This document shows positions 1-5,644 of a stretch of DNA of 9,601 nt, in pieces (the first letter of the stretch is position 1; every line of letters starts with the position of its first letter). Origin of the DNA: Polyangia bacterium (GTDB lineage: Bacteria > Myxococcota_A > Polyangia > Polyangiales > Polyangiaceae); the NCBI GenBank assembly GCA_030433055.1, contig JAUILJ010000230.1, positions 1 through 9,601 on the forward strand, in the 5' to 3' direction. A program made the position numbers and the translations under genes. The notes under the pieces were generated by a model. The model was not told the origin of the DNA. It saw only the letters and a program-made list of their open reading frames with translations, and did no database searches.

Positions 1-505
1 GGGGCGGGGAACAGCCGCCCCCGGGGATGCCGCTCAGGGGAGCTTCGATGCAGACCGATTGCCCGCTGCTGTAGCTGCCGTGACGGGCGAGCATGATGAC
101 CCGATAGTCGATGCCCGAGTTGCCGATGATGCTGGCGAAGTTGACGTTGATGTTGTTCTGCACGGCCTGGATCTCGCCGCTCATGCTGCCGGAGTTGTCG
201 ATCACGATGATGATATCGACAGGCTTCTTCACCAAGGTGGCCTCGGCCGACTGGCTCTCGCAGGCGCTGTCTGCCGTCAGTGCTCCGTCATTGGTCGAGG
301 CGTCGATGTTGAACCCCGCACCGTTTCCGCCGTTTCCGGTCGCCGCGCTGCCTCCGGTGCTGCTTGCGTCGCTGTCGGAGCCTGCGGTGCCGCCGGCGGT
401 GTTGTCCTCGCCACCGCCACAAGCTGCGAAGCTGAGAGTCGTGGCCGCGGCCGCCACGGACAGGGAAGTCAGCGAGCGAATTCGGAGTGCAGAGTAGCGA
501 GTCAT
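1..505 (-). CDS. vWA-domain lipoprotein, partial (C-terminus beyond left edge)
   Basis: Reading the minus strand from an ATG at 505-503 gives 168 codons, open to the window edge. The protein begins with a lipoprotein-type signal: Arg residues at 3, 8 and 10, an Ala-rich hydrophobic stretch, then FAAC with Cys29 as the likely lipidated residue (Phe at -3 is not ideal). Residues 30-80 are a Gly/Ser/Thr/Asn/Asp-rich linker, as in many myxobacterial surface lipoproteins. From about residue 95 a von Willebrand A fold starts: a hydrophobic beta strand, then DNSGSMS, whose Asp103, Ser105 and Ser107 form a complete DxSxS metal site (MIDAS). The protein should bind a divalent metal and a protein ligand at the cell surface; the ligand is unknown. 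AGAGG lies 4 bases before the ATG as a ribosome site. The closest relatives are probably the paralogous vWA lipoproteins common in Polyangiales, often Cys-rich further on, but that part is not in view. Confidence 0.88.
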   Translation of the reverse strand, partial: MTRYSALRIRSLTSLSVAAAATTLSFAACGGGEDNTAGGTAGSDSDASSTGGSAATGNGGNGAGFNIDASTNDGALTADSACESQSAEATLVKKPVDIIIVIDNSGSMSGEIQAVQNNINVNFASIIGNSGIDYRVIMLARHGSYSSGQSVCIEAPLSGIPGGGCSPP

Positions 506-788
506 GTCACCTCTTCAGGGGTCGTGCTGCGCGTGTTCCCCAGAAAGCTAGGAACAGCAACGCCCAATCAACGAGCCCGCAGAGCTTAACATGGTCGGAA
601 TGATCTGCTTGCTCGTATCCACGGTGAAAGGCGACTCGGTCTTCAACGAACTCTCGGGCGGGATTTCCACGGACGGACTGCGGGCTGTGGCGCTCCGGCG
701 GTTGGCGCGCCGGAATTCCCGCAGCGAAACGTGGCGGTTTCGTGGCTGGTGGTCGGGGTGTGAAGCACCCAACTGCGGGCAATGTCCC

Positions 789-861
789 CCATCGAGCGCA
801 GCGTCTCCCATCGAGCGCGGTGTCCCGCAACGTCCCCCATCGAGCGCGTGTCCATCGAGCG
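789..861. repeat. Four short direct repeats built on CATCGAGCG
   Basis: The core (C)CATCGAGCG(C) occurs at 789-799, 807-818, 836-847 and 851-861. The first and third copies share the longer form GTCCCCCATCGAGCGC; the second differs slightly and the fourth is shortest. Start-to-start distances are uneven (about 19, 29 and 15 bases), so this is neither a CRISPR nor a simple tandem repeat. It could be an array of protein-binding sites upstream of the vWA lipoprotein, or a decayed dispersed repeat of this genome. Confidence 0.6.
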
Positions 862-879
862 GTTGGTACAAACGCAGAA

Positions 880-904
880 CGCTGGCGGGCTGAGCCCGCC
901 AGCG
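880..904 (-). terminator. Strong hairpin downstream of the 154-aa gene, probable terminator
   Basis: CGCTGGCGGGC (880-890), a 3-base loop TGA, and GCCCGCCAGCG (894-904) form a perfect 11-bp GC-rich stem. Read on the minus strand it begins 28 bases after the stop codon of the 932-1396 gene, and the bases after it (TTCTGCGTTTGT) are moderately T-rich, as expected of an intrinsic terminator. On the plus strand no T tract follows, and no plus-strand gene ends here. Confidence 0.6.
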
Positions 905-931
905 CGTTGGGCGCTGAGCTCCTGGTGGGAG

Positions 932-1396
932 TCAGCTAGCTGGAACGGGCAGAATCGGCGCCCACTCGAGGCGCTCGAGCATCGTGTCGTCGATGATCAG
1001 ACCCCGATCGCTGAAGTACAGCGCGTTGGTCGCCTCACCGTCGCGGCGCTCGCCGACGAAGATGATCCCCTGGCCCTTGCTGTTGTAGCCGAGCTGGATG
1101 ATGGCGTTCTTCAGCCAGCGCCCACCGCCCTCGAGCTCGATGCTGTCGGGTAGGGTGTAGAAGCCTTCGGGGGGGAGCTGCTTGAGGGTCTTCGCCCAGG
1201 TGGGCGAGCGCAATGGCGTCGTGGGCTCACCCCAGAACCATCGGTTGTTCTCGTTGCGCCCCGGTTTCACGATGAACTTCATGCCACCGTTCTCGGGTTG
1301 CCCCAGGTAGACCAGGACTCCCGCGGGAAACTCCTCTTCGTGTCCCGGGTAAGCTTGGGTGGTGCGATAGAGTCCGGGATCCGGCAGATCAAGCAT
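932..1396 (-). CDS. Uncharacterised 154-aa protein
   Basis: I do not recognise this family. The start ATG at 1396-1394 is constrained because an in-frame stop lies two codons upstream; the ribosome site is weak (AAGAAAG about 10 bases before). The protein has no signal peptide or membrane segment and should be soluble and cytosolic. It is rich in short hydrophobic strands separated by turns, with several Trp (RWFWGEP, PTWAKTL, LEWAPILP), which suggests a small compact beta-sheet fold. Notable stretches are GMKFIVKPGRNENN (about 38-51) and ALYFSDRGLIIDD near residues 124-137. There are no Cys residues and no recognisable catalytic motif. It has a hairpin terminator behind it and a divergent CAP lipoprotein gene in front, so it is probably transcribed alone. 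The stable start, balanced composition and terminator make it a convincing gene without an assigned role. Confidence 0.8.
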   Translation of the reverse strand: MLDLPDPGLYRTTQAYPGHEEEFPAGVLVYLGQPENGGMKFIVKPGRNENNRWFWGEPTTPLRSPTWAKTLKQLPPEGFYTLPDSIELEGGGRWLKNAIIQLGYNSKGQGIIFVGERRDGEATNALYFSDRGLIIDDTMLERLEWAPILPVPAS

Positions 1397-1476
1397 TCGT
1401 CAGCGTCTTTCTTGCTAGTCCGCCTCAGCGGCGGGGTTCGAGGGCAAAACTGGGCGCGGAATGTAACCCAGATGTG

Positions 1477-1486
1477 TGTGCGCACA
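1477..1486. promoter_or_regulatory. Palindrome TGTGCGCACA in divergent intergenic region
   Basis: A perfect 10-base palindrome sits in the 161-base space between the divergent starts at 1396 (minus) and 1558 (plus). Its position suits an operator acting on one or both genes. It is short enough to arise by chance in GC-rich DNA, and no promoter elements beside it are clear. Confidence 0.25.
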
Positions 1487-1557
1487 AGGTCCTGCGCCGC
1501 GCCTTGCGGATTCTCGTCGAAGGGAGGCTGCAGGGTTGCTAGTGCTAAGGCACTTGC

Positions 1558-2466
1558 ATGCGTTGTTGGATCCTTTGGCCGCTGGTCTTCGCCGTGCTGA
1601 GCTGTGGGCCTCGCAACTCCAATCCCGAGCCGCCGCCCCTCGAGCGCCCCACAGGCCCGCTCGATGTGGAGCAGGCGGAGCGCTACGTGGTGGATTTGGT
1701 GAATCGCCACCGCGCAGCCCACGGCTTGGAGCCCGTCGAGTGGGACGAGACCGCCGCCAAGGCGGCTCGGCGCCATGCCGCGGACATGACCCGGGTTGGG
1801 TTCACGGCGCACTGGGGCAGTGATGGTTCGGTCCCCGAACAGCGCTACTCCGAGGCGGGAGGTGCCCACCTGGTCCAGGAGAACGCTGCCTGCTTCTTCG
1901 ACGGGACGCCGCGGGAGCTGGACCCCAATCCCAGCTTCGACCCGATCCAGCTGGAGCGGATCGAGAACGCCTTCTACGACGAGCAGCCTCCCAATGACGG
2001 GCACCGCACCAACATCCTCAAGCGCTGGCACAATGGGCTCGGCGTGGGGCTCGCGAAGCCCGTCGGGGTCGAGCAGCCGTGCATGGCTCAGGAGTTCACG
2101 GACAACTACGTCGATCTCGAGACGCTACCCACCCAGGCTCAGCCCGGTCAGACAATCCGGGTGGCCGGGGAGATCAAGGCTCCGGTGGAGTTTGGTGGTG
2201 TCGGTTTGGGCCGCATCGATCCAGCGCGTCCGAAGACCGCGGCGGACCTCAATCAGACCTCCACCTACGCCATGCCGGCGCCTGAGACGCTGTACGCGCC
2301 CGAGGGGTACGTCACGCCCAAGCCCGTCAAGGTCAACGGAGCGAAGTTCGAAATCGAAATTCCACTCGGAAAAAAACCAGGACGCTACATGGTGAGCGTC
2401 TGGGGGCGCTACCCCGACCAGAAAGAACTCGGGATGATCAGCCTTCGCTCGATCACGGTGCGTTGA
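1558..2466 (+). CDS. CAP-domain (SCP/PR-1-like) lipoprotein
   Basis: This 302-aa protein begins with a compact lipoprotein signal ending in VLSC (Cys16), then a Pro-rich spacer (17-34). Residues about 37-185 form a CAP domain: an alpha helix with LVNRHRAAHGLEPV, then HAADM (His73), GFTAHWG (His85), QENAA (Glu108) and GHRTNILKRWHNGLGVGLA (His149 onward). These match the conserved His/Glu cavity residues and the CAP signature near GHR-N. Bacterial CAP proteins are secreted or envelope proteins of mostly unknown activity, with lipid binding or proteolysis suggested for some members. Residues about 190-302 are an added beta-rich domain (GQTIRVAGEIK, GRYMVSVWGRYPD) resembling an Ig-like module, possibly for partner or surface binding. 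The start is supported by AAGG 7 bases before the ATG. The long antisense frame across it is a shadow. Confidence 0.92.
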   Translation: MRCWILWPLVFAVLSCGPRNSNPEPPPLERPTGPLDVEQAERYVVDLVNRHRAAHGLEPVEWDETAAKAARRHAADMTRVGFTAHWGSDGSVPEQRYSEAGGAHLVQENAACFFDGTPRELDPNPSFDPIQLERIENAFYDEQPPNDGHRTNILKRWHNGLGVGLAKPVGVEQPCMAQEFTDNYVDLETLPTQAQPGQTIRVAGEIKAPVEFGGVGLGRIDPARPKTAADLNQTSTYAMPAPETLYAPEGYVTPKPVKVNGAKFEIEIPLGKKPGRYMVSVWGRYPDQKELGMISLRSITVR

Positions 2467-2475
2467 CGAAGCGGG

Positions 2476-2499
2476 GCTCGCGGTCTGCCACCCGCGAGC
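2476..2499 (+). terminator. Hairpin just after the CAP lipoprotein gene
   Basis: GCTCGCGG (2476-2483), an 8-base loop and CCGCGAGC (2492-2499) form a perfect 8-bp stem beginning 10 bases after the stop codon. No T tract follows, so it may be a weak or factor-dependent terminator, or an mRNA 3' end stabiliser. Confidence 0.35.
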
Positions 2500-2709
2500 G
2501 CGTCTGCGGGAGGCTCCTACCTTCTCGGTGACCCACGCAGGCGCGCGTGCGGTGTGGGGCCCTCTCCCCCAAACCCCCTTTCACTCCGACGCTCATCCAT
2601 CAAGAACGGAGCGAAACTCCGAAACCTCGGTTCGCGTGTCGGGCGGGTGGAAAACTGGTTGGTGAGGCTTTCGTCCCGCGCGCGGCTTGGCTAGAACCGA
2701 GCTTGGGGG

Positions 2710-3678
2710 ATGACTGAGCGGATCGGAGAACTGATAGCGGATCGGTACCAGCTCACGGCTGAGCTTGGCCGGGGCGGATCCAGCGTCGTGTATCGCGCCT
2801 TCGATGCTCAGGAGCATCGCGAAGTCGCGGTGAAGGTCCTCCACGAGAGCTTCGCGGGGCGTGAGGACTTTGGCGTGCGCATGGTGCGTGAGTTCCGGGC
2901 GATGCGCCTCCTGGCGGGCACCGCGGCGGTGCAAGCGTATGGGCTCGCAGCGAGTCCGGCTGGTGCGCTGTGTCTGGTGATGGAGCTCTTGGAGGGGAAA
3001 GACCTCGACGACCATTTGCTGCGACCCGAAGCGCGAGGGCGGGGGATCTCCGTTGGCGAGCTGTTGACCTTGCTCGACCCGATCGTGCGCACGCTGGAGC
3101 GTGGGCATGAGCTCGGCATCGTGCACCGCGACCTGAAACCGGGGAACATCTTCGTGTTGGCGCGCAACTGGGAAGCCGAGGTCTCGGGTGAATACCAGAC
3201 CCGCAGCCCGGGTGGACACGAGCTCAGCAATCGCGTGCGGTTGCTGGACTATGGGTTCTGTCACGCCGCGGACACGCGTTCGATCACACCCCACGGAACC
3301 GTCCTGGGCTCACCGAGCTACATCGCGCCCGAGGTCTGGCGAGGCCGCGCGGGCGAACCAGACCCAGCCATCGATATCTACTCCCTGGGGGCGATCGTGT
3401 TTCGCCTCTTGGCGGGGCGGGTGCCGTTCGAGGCGGAGAGCCTGAAGAGTAAACTTGAGCTGGTGTGTAATGGCGAGCGCCCCAGCCTGCATGCGCTGCG
3501 GCCGGATCTGCCCGCCGCCATCGACGACTGGGTGCAGCAGGTGCTGGCGATCCAGCCGAGGCATCGCTTCAGTCGGGTTCGGGGCCTGTGGGTTGCGCTC
3601 CAGGAAGCCCTGGGCCAGCGCTATCAGCCGGGGGAGGGCACGCTGGCCGAGGAAGCGTCAGAGGCCCACTCCGGCTGA
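2710..3678 (+). CDS. Soluble Hanks-type Ser/Thr protein kinase
   Basis: The 322-aa protein is almost entirely a kinase domain and should phosphorylate Ser/Thr on partner proteins in the cytosol. Visible motifs in order: Gly-rich loop GRGGSSVV (20-27), VAVK (Lys42), REFRAM with alpha-C Glu61, HRDLKPGN (Asp141, Lys143, Asn146), DYG in place of DFG (Asp180), GSPSYIAPE (Glu208), DIYSLG (Asp222) and the closing Arg286. All catalytic residues are present, so it should be active. The catalytic loop to DYG distance (Asn146 to Asp180) is about 20 residues longer than in typical kinases, with an insertion of mixed polar sequence. No membrane segment, PASTA, TPR or other sensor domain follows; only about 35 residues remain. 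GGGGG touches the ATG, which is unusually close for a ribosome site, but the protein starts as such kinases do (ELIADRYQL). The peroxiredoxin gene follows 90 bases later on the same strand. Confidence 0.95.
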   Translation: MTERIGELIADRYQLTAELGRGGSSVVYRAFDAQEHREVAVKVLHESFAGREDFGVRMVREFRAMRLLAGTAAVQAYGLAASPAGALCLVMELLEGKDLDDHLLRPEARGRGISVGELLTLLDPIVRTLERGHELGIVHRDLKPGNIFVLARNWEAEVSGEYQTRSPGGHELSNRVRLLDYGFCHAADTRSITPHGTVLGSPSYIAPEVWRGRAGEPDPAIDIYSLGAIVFRLLAGRVPFEAESLKSKLELVCNGERPSLHALRPDLPAAIDDWVQQVLAIQPRHRFSRVRGLWVALQEALGQRYQPGEGTLAEEASEAHSG

Positions 3679-3679
3679 G

Positions 3680-3727
3680 CGAGACGTTTTTCGCCACCAG
3701 AGTCGCCACGCTTTGAGTAACGTCTCG
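3680..3727. repeat. 9-bp inverted repeat between kinase and peroxiredoxin genes
   Basis: CGAGACGTT (3680-3688) and AACGTCTCG (3719-3727) are perfect inverted copies with 30 bases between them. The left arm touches the kinase stop codon and runs into TTTTT (3687-3691). A second small hairpin, GCACCT (3731-3736) with AGGTGC (3743-3748), follows just before the peroxiredoxin ribosome site. The pair could be an operator, or structured RNA that separates the two genes' expression. Confidence 0.4.
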
Positions 3728-3756
3728 GGAGCACCTCCCCGAAGGTGCGTTGCAAT

Positions 3757-3760
3757 GGAG
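3757..3760 (+). promoter_or_regulatory. Ribosome binding site that decides the peroxiredoxin start
   Basis: GGAG lies 8 bases before the ATG at 3769. It favours this start over an in-frame GTG at 3745, whose translation would add eight residues (MRCNGVQS) unlike the lysine-rich tail. Confidence 0.55.
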
Positions 3761-3768
3761 TGCAAAGC

Positions 3769-4548
3769 ATGGCGGCAAAGCGCAACGCGAAGAGTGCAGT
3801 CAAGAAATCCTCAAGGAAAAGCTCAGGGCAAGTCGGAGCGAACAAGGTAGCCAGCGCGGCGAAGAAGACGGCGAAGAAGACGGCGAAGAAGACGGCGAAG
3901 AAGACGGCGAAGAAGACGGCGAAGACCACCAAGCCCGCCGTGAAGCAGCCGAAGGCAGGATCACCCGCGAAGGCCAAGACGCCTCCCGGGAAGGCACCTG
4001 CCAAGTCCTCGCAGCGCAGTGCCAAGCAGGCGAAATCTGCCAAGCCGGCAGCGAAGGCCGCGACCAAGAAGAGCGCGCCGGCGAGTGAGGCGTCGGGCCT
4101 GGGTGTCGGCGATCGCGCACCGGCATTCGAGCTCCCCGATCAGGATGGAAAGCTCGTGTCCTCCGCAAGTCTGGCCGGGGAGCCCTACATCATCTACTTC
4201 TACCCCAAAGACGATACGCCCGGCTGCACGAAGGAAGCCTGCGGTTTCCAGGCGGAACAGCCGGCGTTCAGAGCTGCAGGCGTGCGAGTGATCGGCGTGA
4301 GCCCTGACAGCCCGGCGCGCCACACGCGGTTTCGGGAGAAGTACGGGCTCGGCTTCACCCTACTCTCGGACGCCGACAAACAGCTCGCCGAGGCATACAA
4401 CGTGTGGGTGATGAAGCAGAACTACGGCCGCCAGTACATGGGGATCCAACGCAGCACGTTCCTCGTCGATCGCAACGGCGTGGTTGCGCGTGTATGGCGC
4501 AACGTCAAGGTGAACGGTCACGTCGAGGCGGTGCTCGGCGCGGTTTGA
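3769..4548 (+). CDS. bcp: PrxQ/BCP-type peroxiredoxin with lysine-rich H1-like N-terminal tail
   Basis: The 259-aa protein has two parts. Residues 1 to about 110 are almost entirely Lys, Ala, Ser, Thr and Pro, including five exact AKKT units (31-50); this resembles the tails of histone H1 and of bacterial H1-like or HU-like proteins, which bind DNA by charge. Residues about 111-259 are a full-length bacterioferritin-comigratory-protein peroxiredoxin: GDRAPAFELPDQDG, then FYPKDDTPGCTKEAC with peroxidatic Cys153 and resolving Cys158 five residues later (PrxQ type), and QRSTFLVD with catalytic Arg228. It should reduce hydrogen peroxide and organic hydroperoxides using thioredoxin. Ordinary BCP is about 150-160 aa with no tail, so the extension is the odd feature; I infer binding to DNA or another polyanion. 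It ends 16 bases from the convergent EAL gene. A GTG at 3745 is a less likely start. Confidence 0.95.
   Translation: MAAKRNAKSAVKKSSRKSSGQVGANKVASAAKKTAKKTAKKTAKKTAKKTAKTTKPAVKQPKAGSPAKAKTPPGKAPAKSSQRSAKQAKSAKPAAKAATKKSAPASEASGLGVGDRAPAFELPDQDGKLVSSASLAGEPYIIYFYPKDDTPGCTKEACGFQAEQPAFRAAGVRVIGVSPDSPARHTRFREKYGLGFTLLSDADKQLAEAYNVWVMKQNYGRQYMGIQRSTFLVDRNGVVARVWRNVKVNGHVEAVLGAV
3859..3930 (+). repeat. 12-base tandem repeat encoding AKKT
   Basis: Five identical units GCGAAGAAGACG run from 3859 to 3918, followed by a diverged sixth unit (GCGAAGACCACC, 3919-3930). The unit is a multiple of three, so gain or loss of copies by slippage would change tail length without breaking the reading frame. Confidence 0.95.
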
Positions 4549-4564
4549 GGCGCGGGCCTGACAA

Positions 4565-5350
4565 TCAGGGCTGGGGAGGCCACGAGACTCGCGGCATCGG
4601 GAAGCCGGGACGGGCGAAGAGGAAGCCCTGGCCGTAGTGAGCGCCCGTGTCCCGTGACGCCACGAACTCGGTATAAGTCTCGATCCCCTCAGCGACGACG
4701 ACTGCACCCAGGTCGACGCACAGCCGCACCACGCTCTTGACCAGCTGCTGTTGGCGCCGGCTCTGATCGATGCCTTCGATGAGTCCGCGGTCGAGCTTGA
4801 CCACCCGGGGCTCCAGATCAGCGATGCGTTTCAGGTTCGAGTAGCCAGCGCCGAGGTCGTCCACGACGAGGTGGATGCCGCCGCGGGAACGCACCTCGTT
4901 GAGCACGCTGCGGCACAGCTCGAAGTGAGTCATCGGCACGCTCTCGGTGACCTCGACATAGATGTCGTGGTCATGCTCGAAGATGGGATCGTCAGGGCGC
5001 ACCAGCCAGCTCTCGTTCAGCTCGCTGGGGTGCACGTTGACGAACAACGAAATCCCGCTGCTCAGGGGCACCGCGATCTCGCGGATCATTCGCCCAAGGC
5101 GACCGGAGCACCCGGTGTCTACTGCGCGTTGAAACAGCACTCCCGGATTGCTGAAGTTCGGTACCGAGCACCGCACCAGCGCTTCGTAGGCAAAGAGGGA
5201 CCCGTCATCCAGGTTGATAATCGGCTGAAACACGACGCTCAGGTCATCGGCTTGGACCATGTTGTCCAGCGCAACCATCGAATCGCGGCGGCGGAACGTG
5301 CCGCCTGGCGGCGCGTTCGGCGCGTCCGACAGGCGGTTCGTGTGAGGCAT
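4565..5350 (-). CDS. EAL-domain cyclic di-GMP phosphodiesterase
   Basis: From the ATG at 5350-5348 the protein has 261 residues, nearly all one EAL domain. It should hydrolyse cyclic di-GMP to pGpG in the cytosol. Key residues are intact: YEALVR (Glu56), FVNVHP (Asn105), EVTES (Glu133/Glu136), VVDDLGAGYSN (Asp164, Asp165), VKLDRG (Lys185, Asp187), VAEGIE (Glu221) and GQGFLFARP (Gln241). The loop DDLGAGYS corresponds to the usual DDFGTGYS. The first ~35 residues are Pro/Arg-rich and carry no sensor, GGDEF or membrane segment, so it is a stand-alone enzyme. The start is uncertain: the frame stays open up to a TTG at 5401, and in-frame GTG (5359-5357) and later ATG codons (5278, 5260) exist; ribosome sites are weak for all. 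It is convergent with the peroxiredoxin gene (16-base gap) and divergent from the Cache-like lipoprotein gene. Confidence 0.92.
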   Translation of the reverse strand: MPHTNRLSDAPNAPPGGTFRRRDSMVALDNMVQADDLSVVFQPIINLDDGSLFAYEALVRCSVPNFSNPGVLFQRAVDTGCSGRLGRMIREIAVPLSSGISLFVNVHPSELNESWLVRPDDPIFEHDHDIYVEVTESVPMTHFELCRSVLNEVRSRGGIHLVVDDLGAGYSNLKRIADLEPRVVKLDRGLIEGIDQSRRQQQLVKSVVRLCVDLGAVVVAEGIETYTEFVASRDTGAHYGQGFLFARPGFPMPRVSWPPQP

Positions 5351-5511
5351 GTACTTCACGATGATGCAGGGCGGGTGGCGCGAGCGAAGAGGCGCGACCA
5401 ATCGACAAGATTAGCACCCTTCGACGCCCTTGGCTGCGCCGCAGGTAGCGCCATTTGTAACTCGGAATTTGCTGTACGCTCGGACGCTTTTCGAGGGAGC
5501 GTGGCCGGGCT

Positions 5512-5574
5512 GGGCTTTTCTCGCAGGGCTTTTCTGGCTGGCTGGCTGGCTGGCTGGCAGGGCTGGCTGGCTGG
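5512..5574 (+). repeat. GGGCTTTTCT direct repeats and CTGG microsatellite
   Basis: GGGCTTTTCT occurs at 5512-5521 and 5526-5535. Then CTGG is repeated six times (5534-5557), interrupted by CAGGG, and three more times (5563-5574). The tract ends 70 bases before the ATG of the Cache-like lipoprotein, close enough to affect promoter spacing or the 5' leader if its length varies. Confidence 0.9.
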
Positions 5575-5632
5575 GTCCGGGCTTTGCGCGCTGGATTGAG
5601 TGCGGGCTCGGGCTGGGTGAGGGAACGGATTC

Positions 5633-5639
5633 GAGGAGA
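5633..5639 (+). promoter_or_regulatory. Strong ribosome binding site GAGGAGA
   Basis: GAGGAGA lies 5 bases before the ATG at 5645. It fixes the start of the Cache-like lipoprotein even though this leaves an unusually long 27-residue n-region before the hydrophobic core. Confidence 0.7.
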
Positions 5640-5644
5640 AACAG

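Larger units (their letters stand above)
506..931. other. 426-base non-coding stretch between two minus-strand genes
   Basis: This stretch lies upstream of the vWA lipoprotein and downstream of the 154-aa gene. I see no convincing gene in it: the open frames on both strands are Arg/Pro-rich, mutually overlapping and lack domains or good ribosome sites. It holds a cluster of CATCGAGCG repeats (789-861) and a strong hairpin (880-904). The promoter of the minus-strand lipoprotein should lie in the 506-780 part, but no clear -35/-10 pair stands out. Confidence 0.6.
5351..5644. other. Divergent upstream region of EAL gene and Cache-like lipoprotein
   Basis: These 294 bases should hold promoters for both flanking genes. 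A loose candidate for the plus-strand gene is TTGTAA (5455-5460) with TACGCT (5475-5480), but the 14-base spacing is too short to rely on. GCTTTTC occurs three times (5486, 5514, 5528), followed by CTGG repeats. I see no gene here. Confidence 0.4.

Noticed and set aside
59..589. Plus-strand open frames opposite the left-edge lipoprotein
   Set aside because: The minus strand encodes a signal, lipobox, linker and intact DNSGS vWA motif. The plus frames are Val/Ala/Asp-rich shadows without domains.
789..861. CATCGAGCG repeats as a CRISPR array
   Set aside because: Repeats are only 9-16 bases, imperfect and unevenly spaced by 15-29 bases, and no cas gene is in view.
548..893. Several overlapping 70-107 codon frames in the 506-931 stretch, both strands
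   Set aside because: All are Arg/Pro/Ser-rich, mutually overlapping and driven by the repeats, with no good ribosome site or recognisable domain.
1279..2031. Minus-strand open frame (250 codons) opposite the CAP lipoprotein and the start of the 154-aa gene
   Set aside because: It is antisense to clear CAP motifs and overlaps another minus-strand gene in a different frame. No ribosome site or domain.
2593..3294. Minus-strand open frame (233 codons) opposite the kinase
   Set aside because: Antisense shadow of a kinase with complete catalytic motifs; rich in His/Arg/Pro with no recognisable domain.
4751..5599. Long plus-strand open frame (about 280 codons) opposite the EAL gene
   Set aside because: It lies antisense to a gene with intact EAL motifs, has His/Asp/Val-rich composition typical of GC-rich antisense frames, and ends in translated CTGG repeats. 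No domain is visible.
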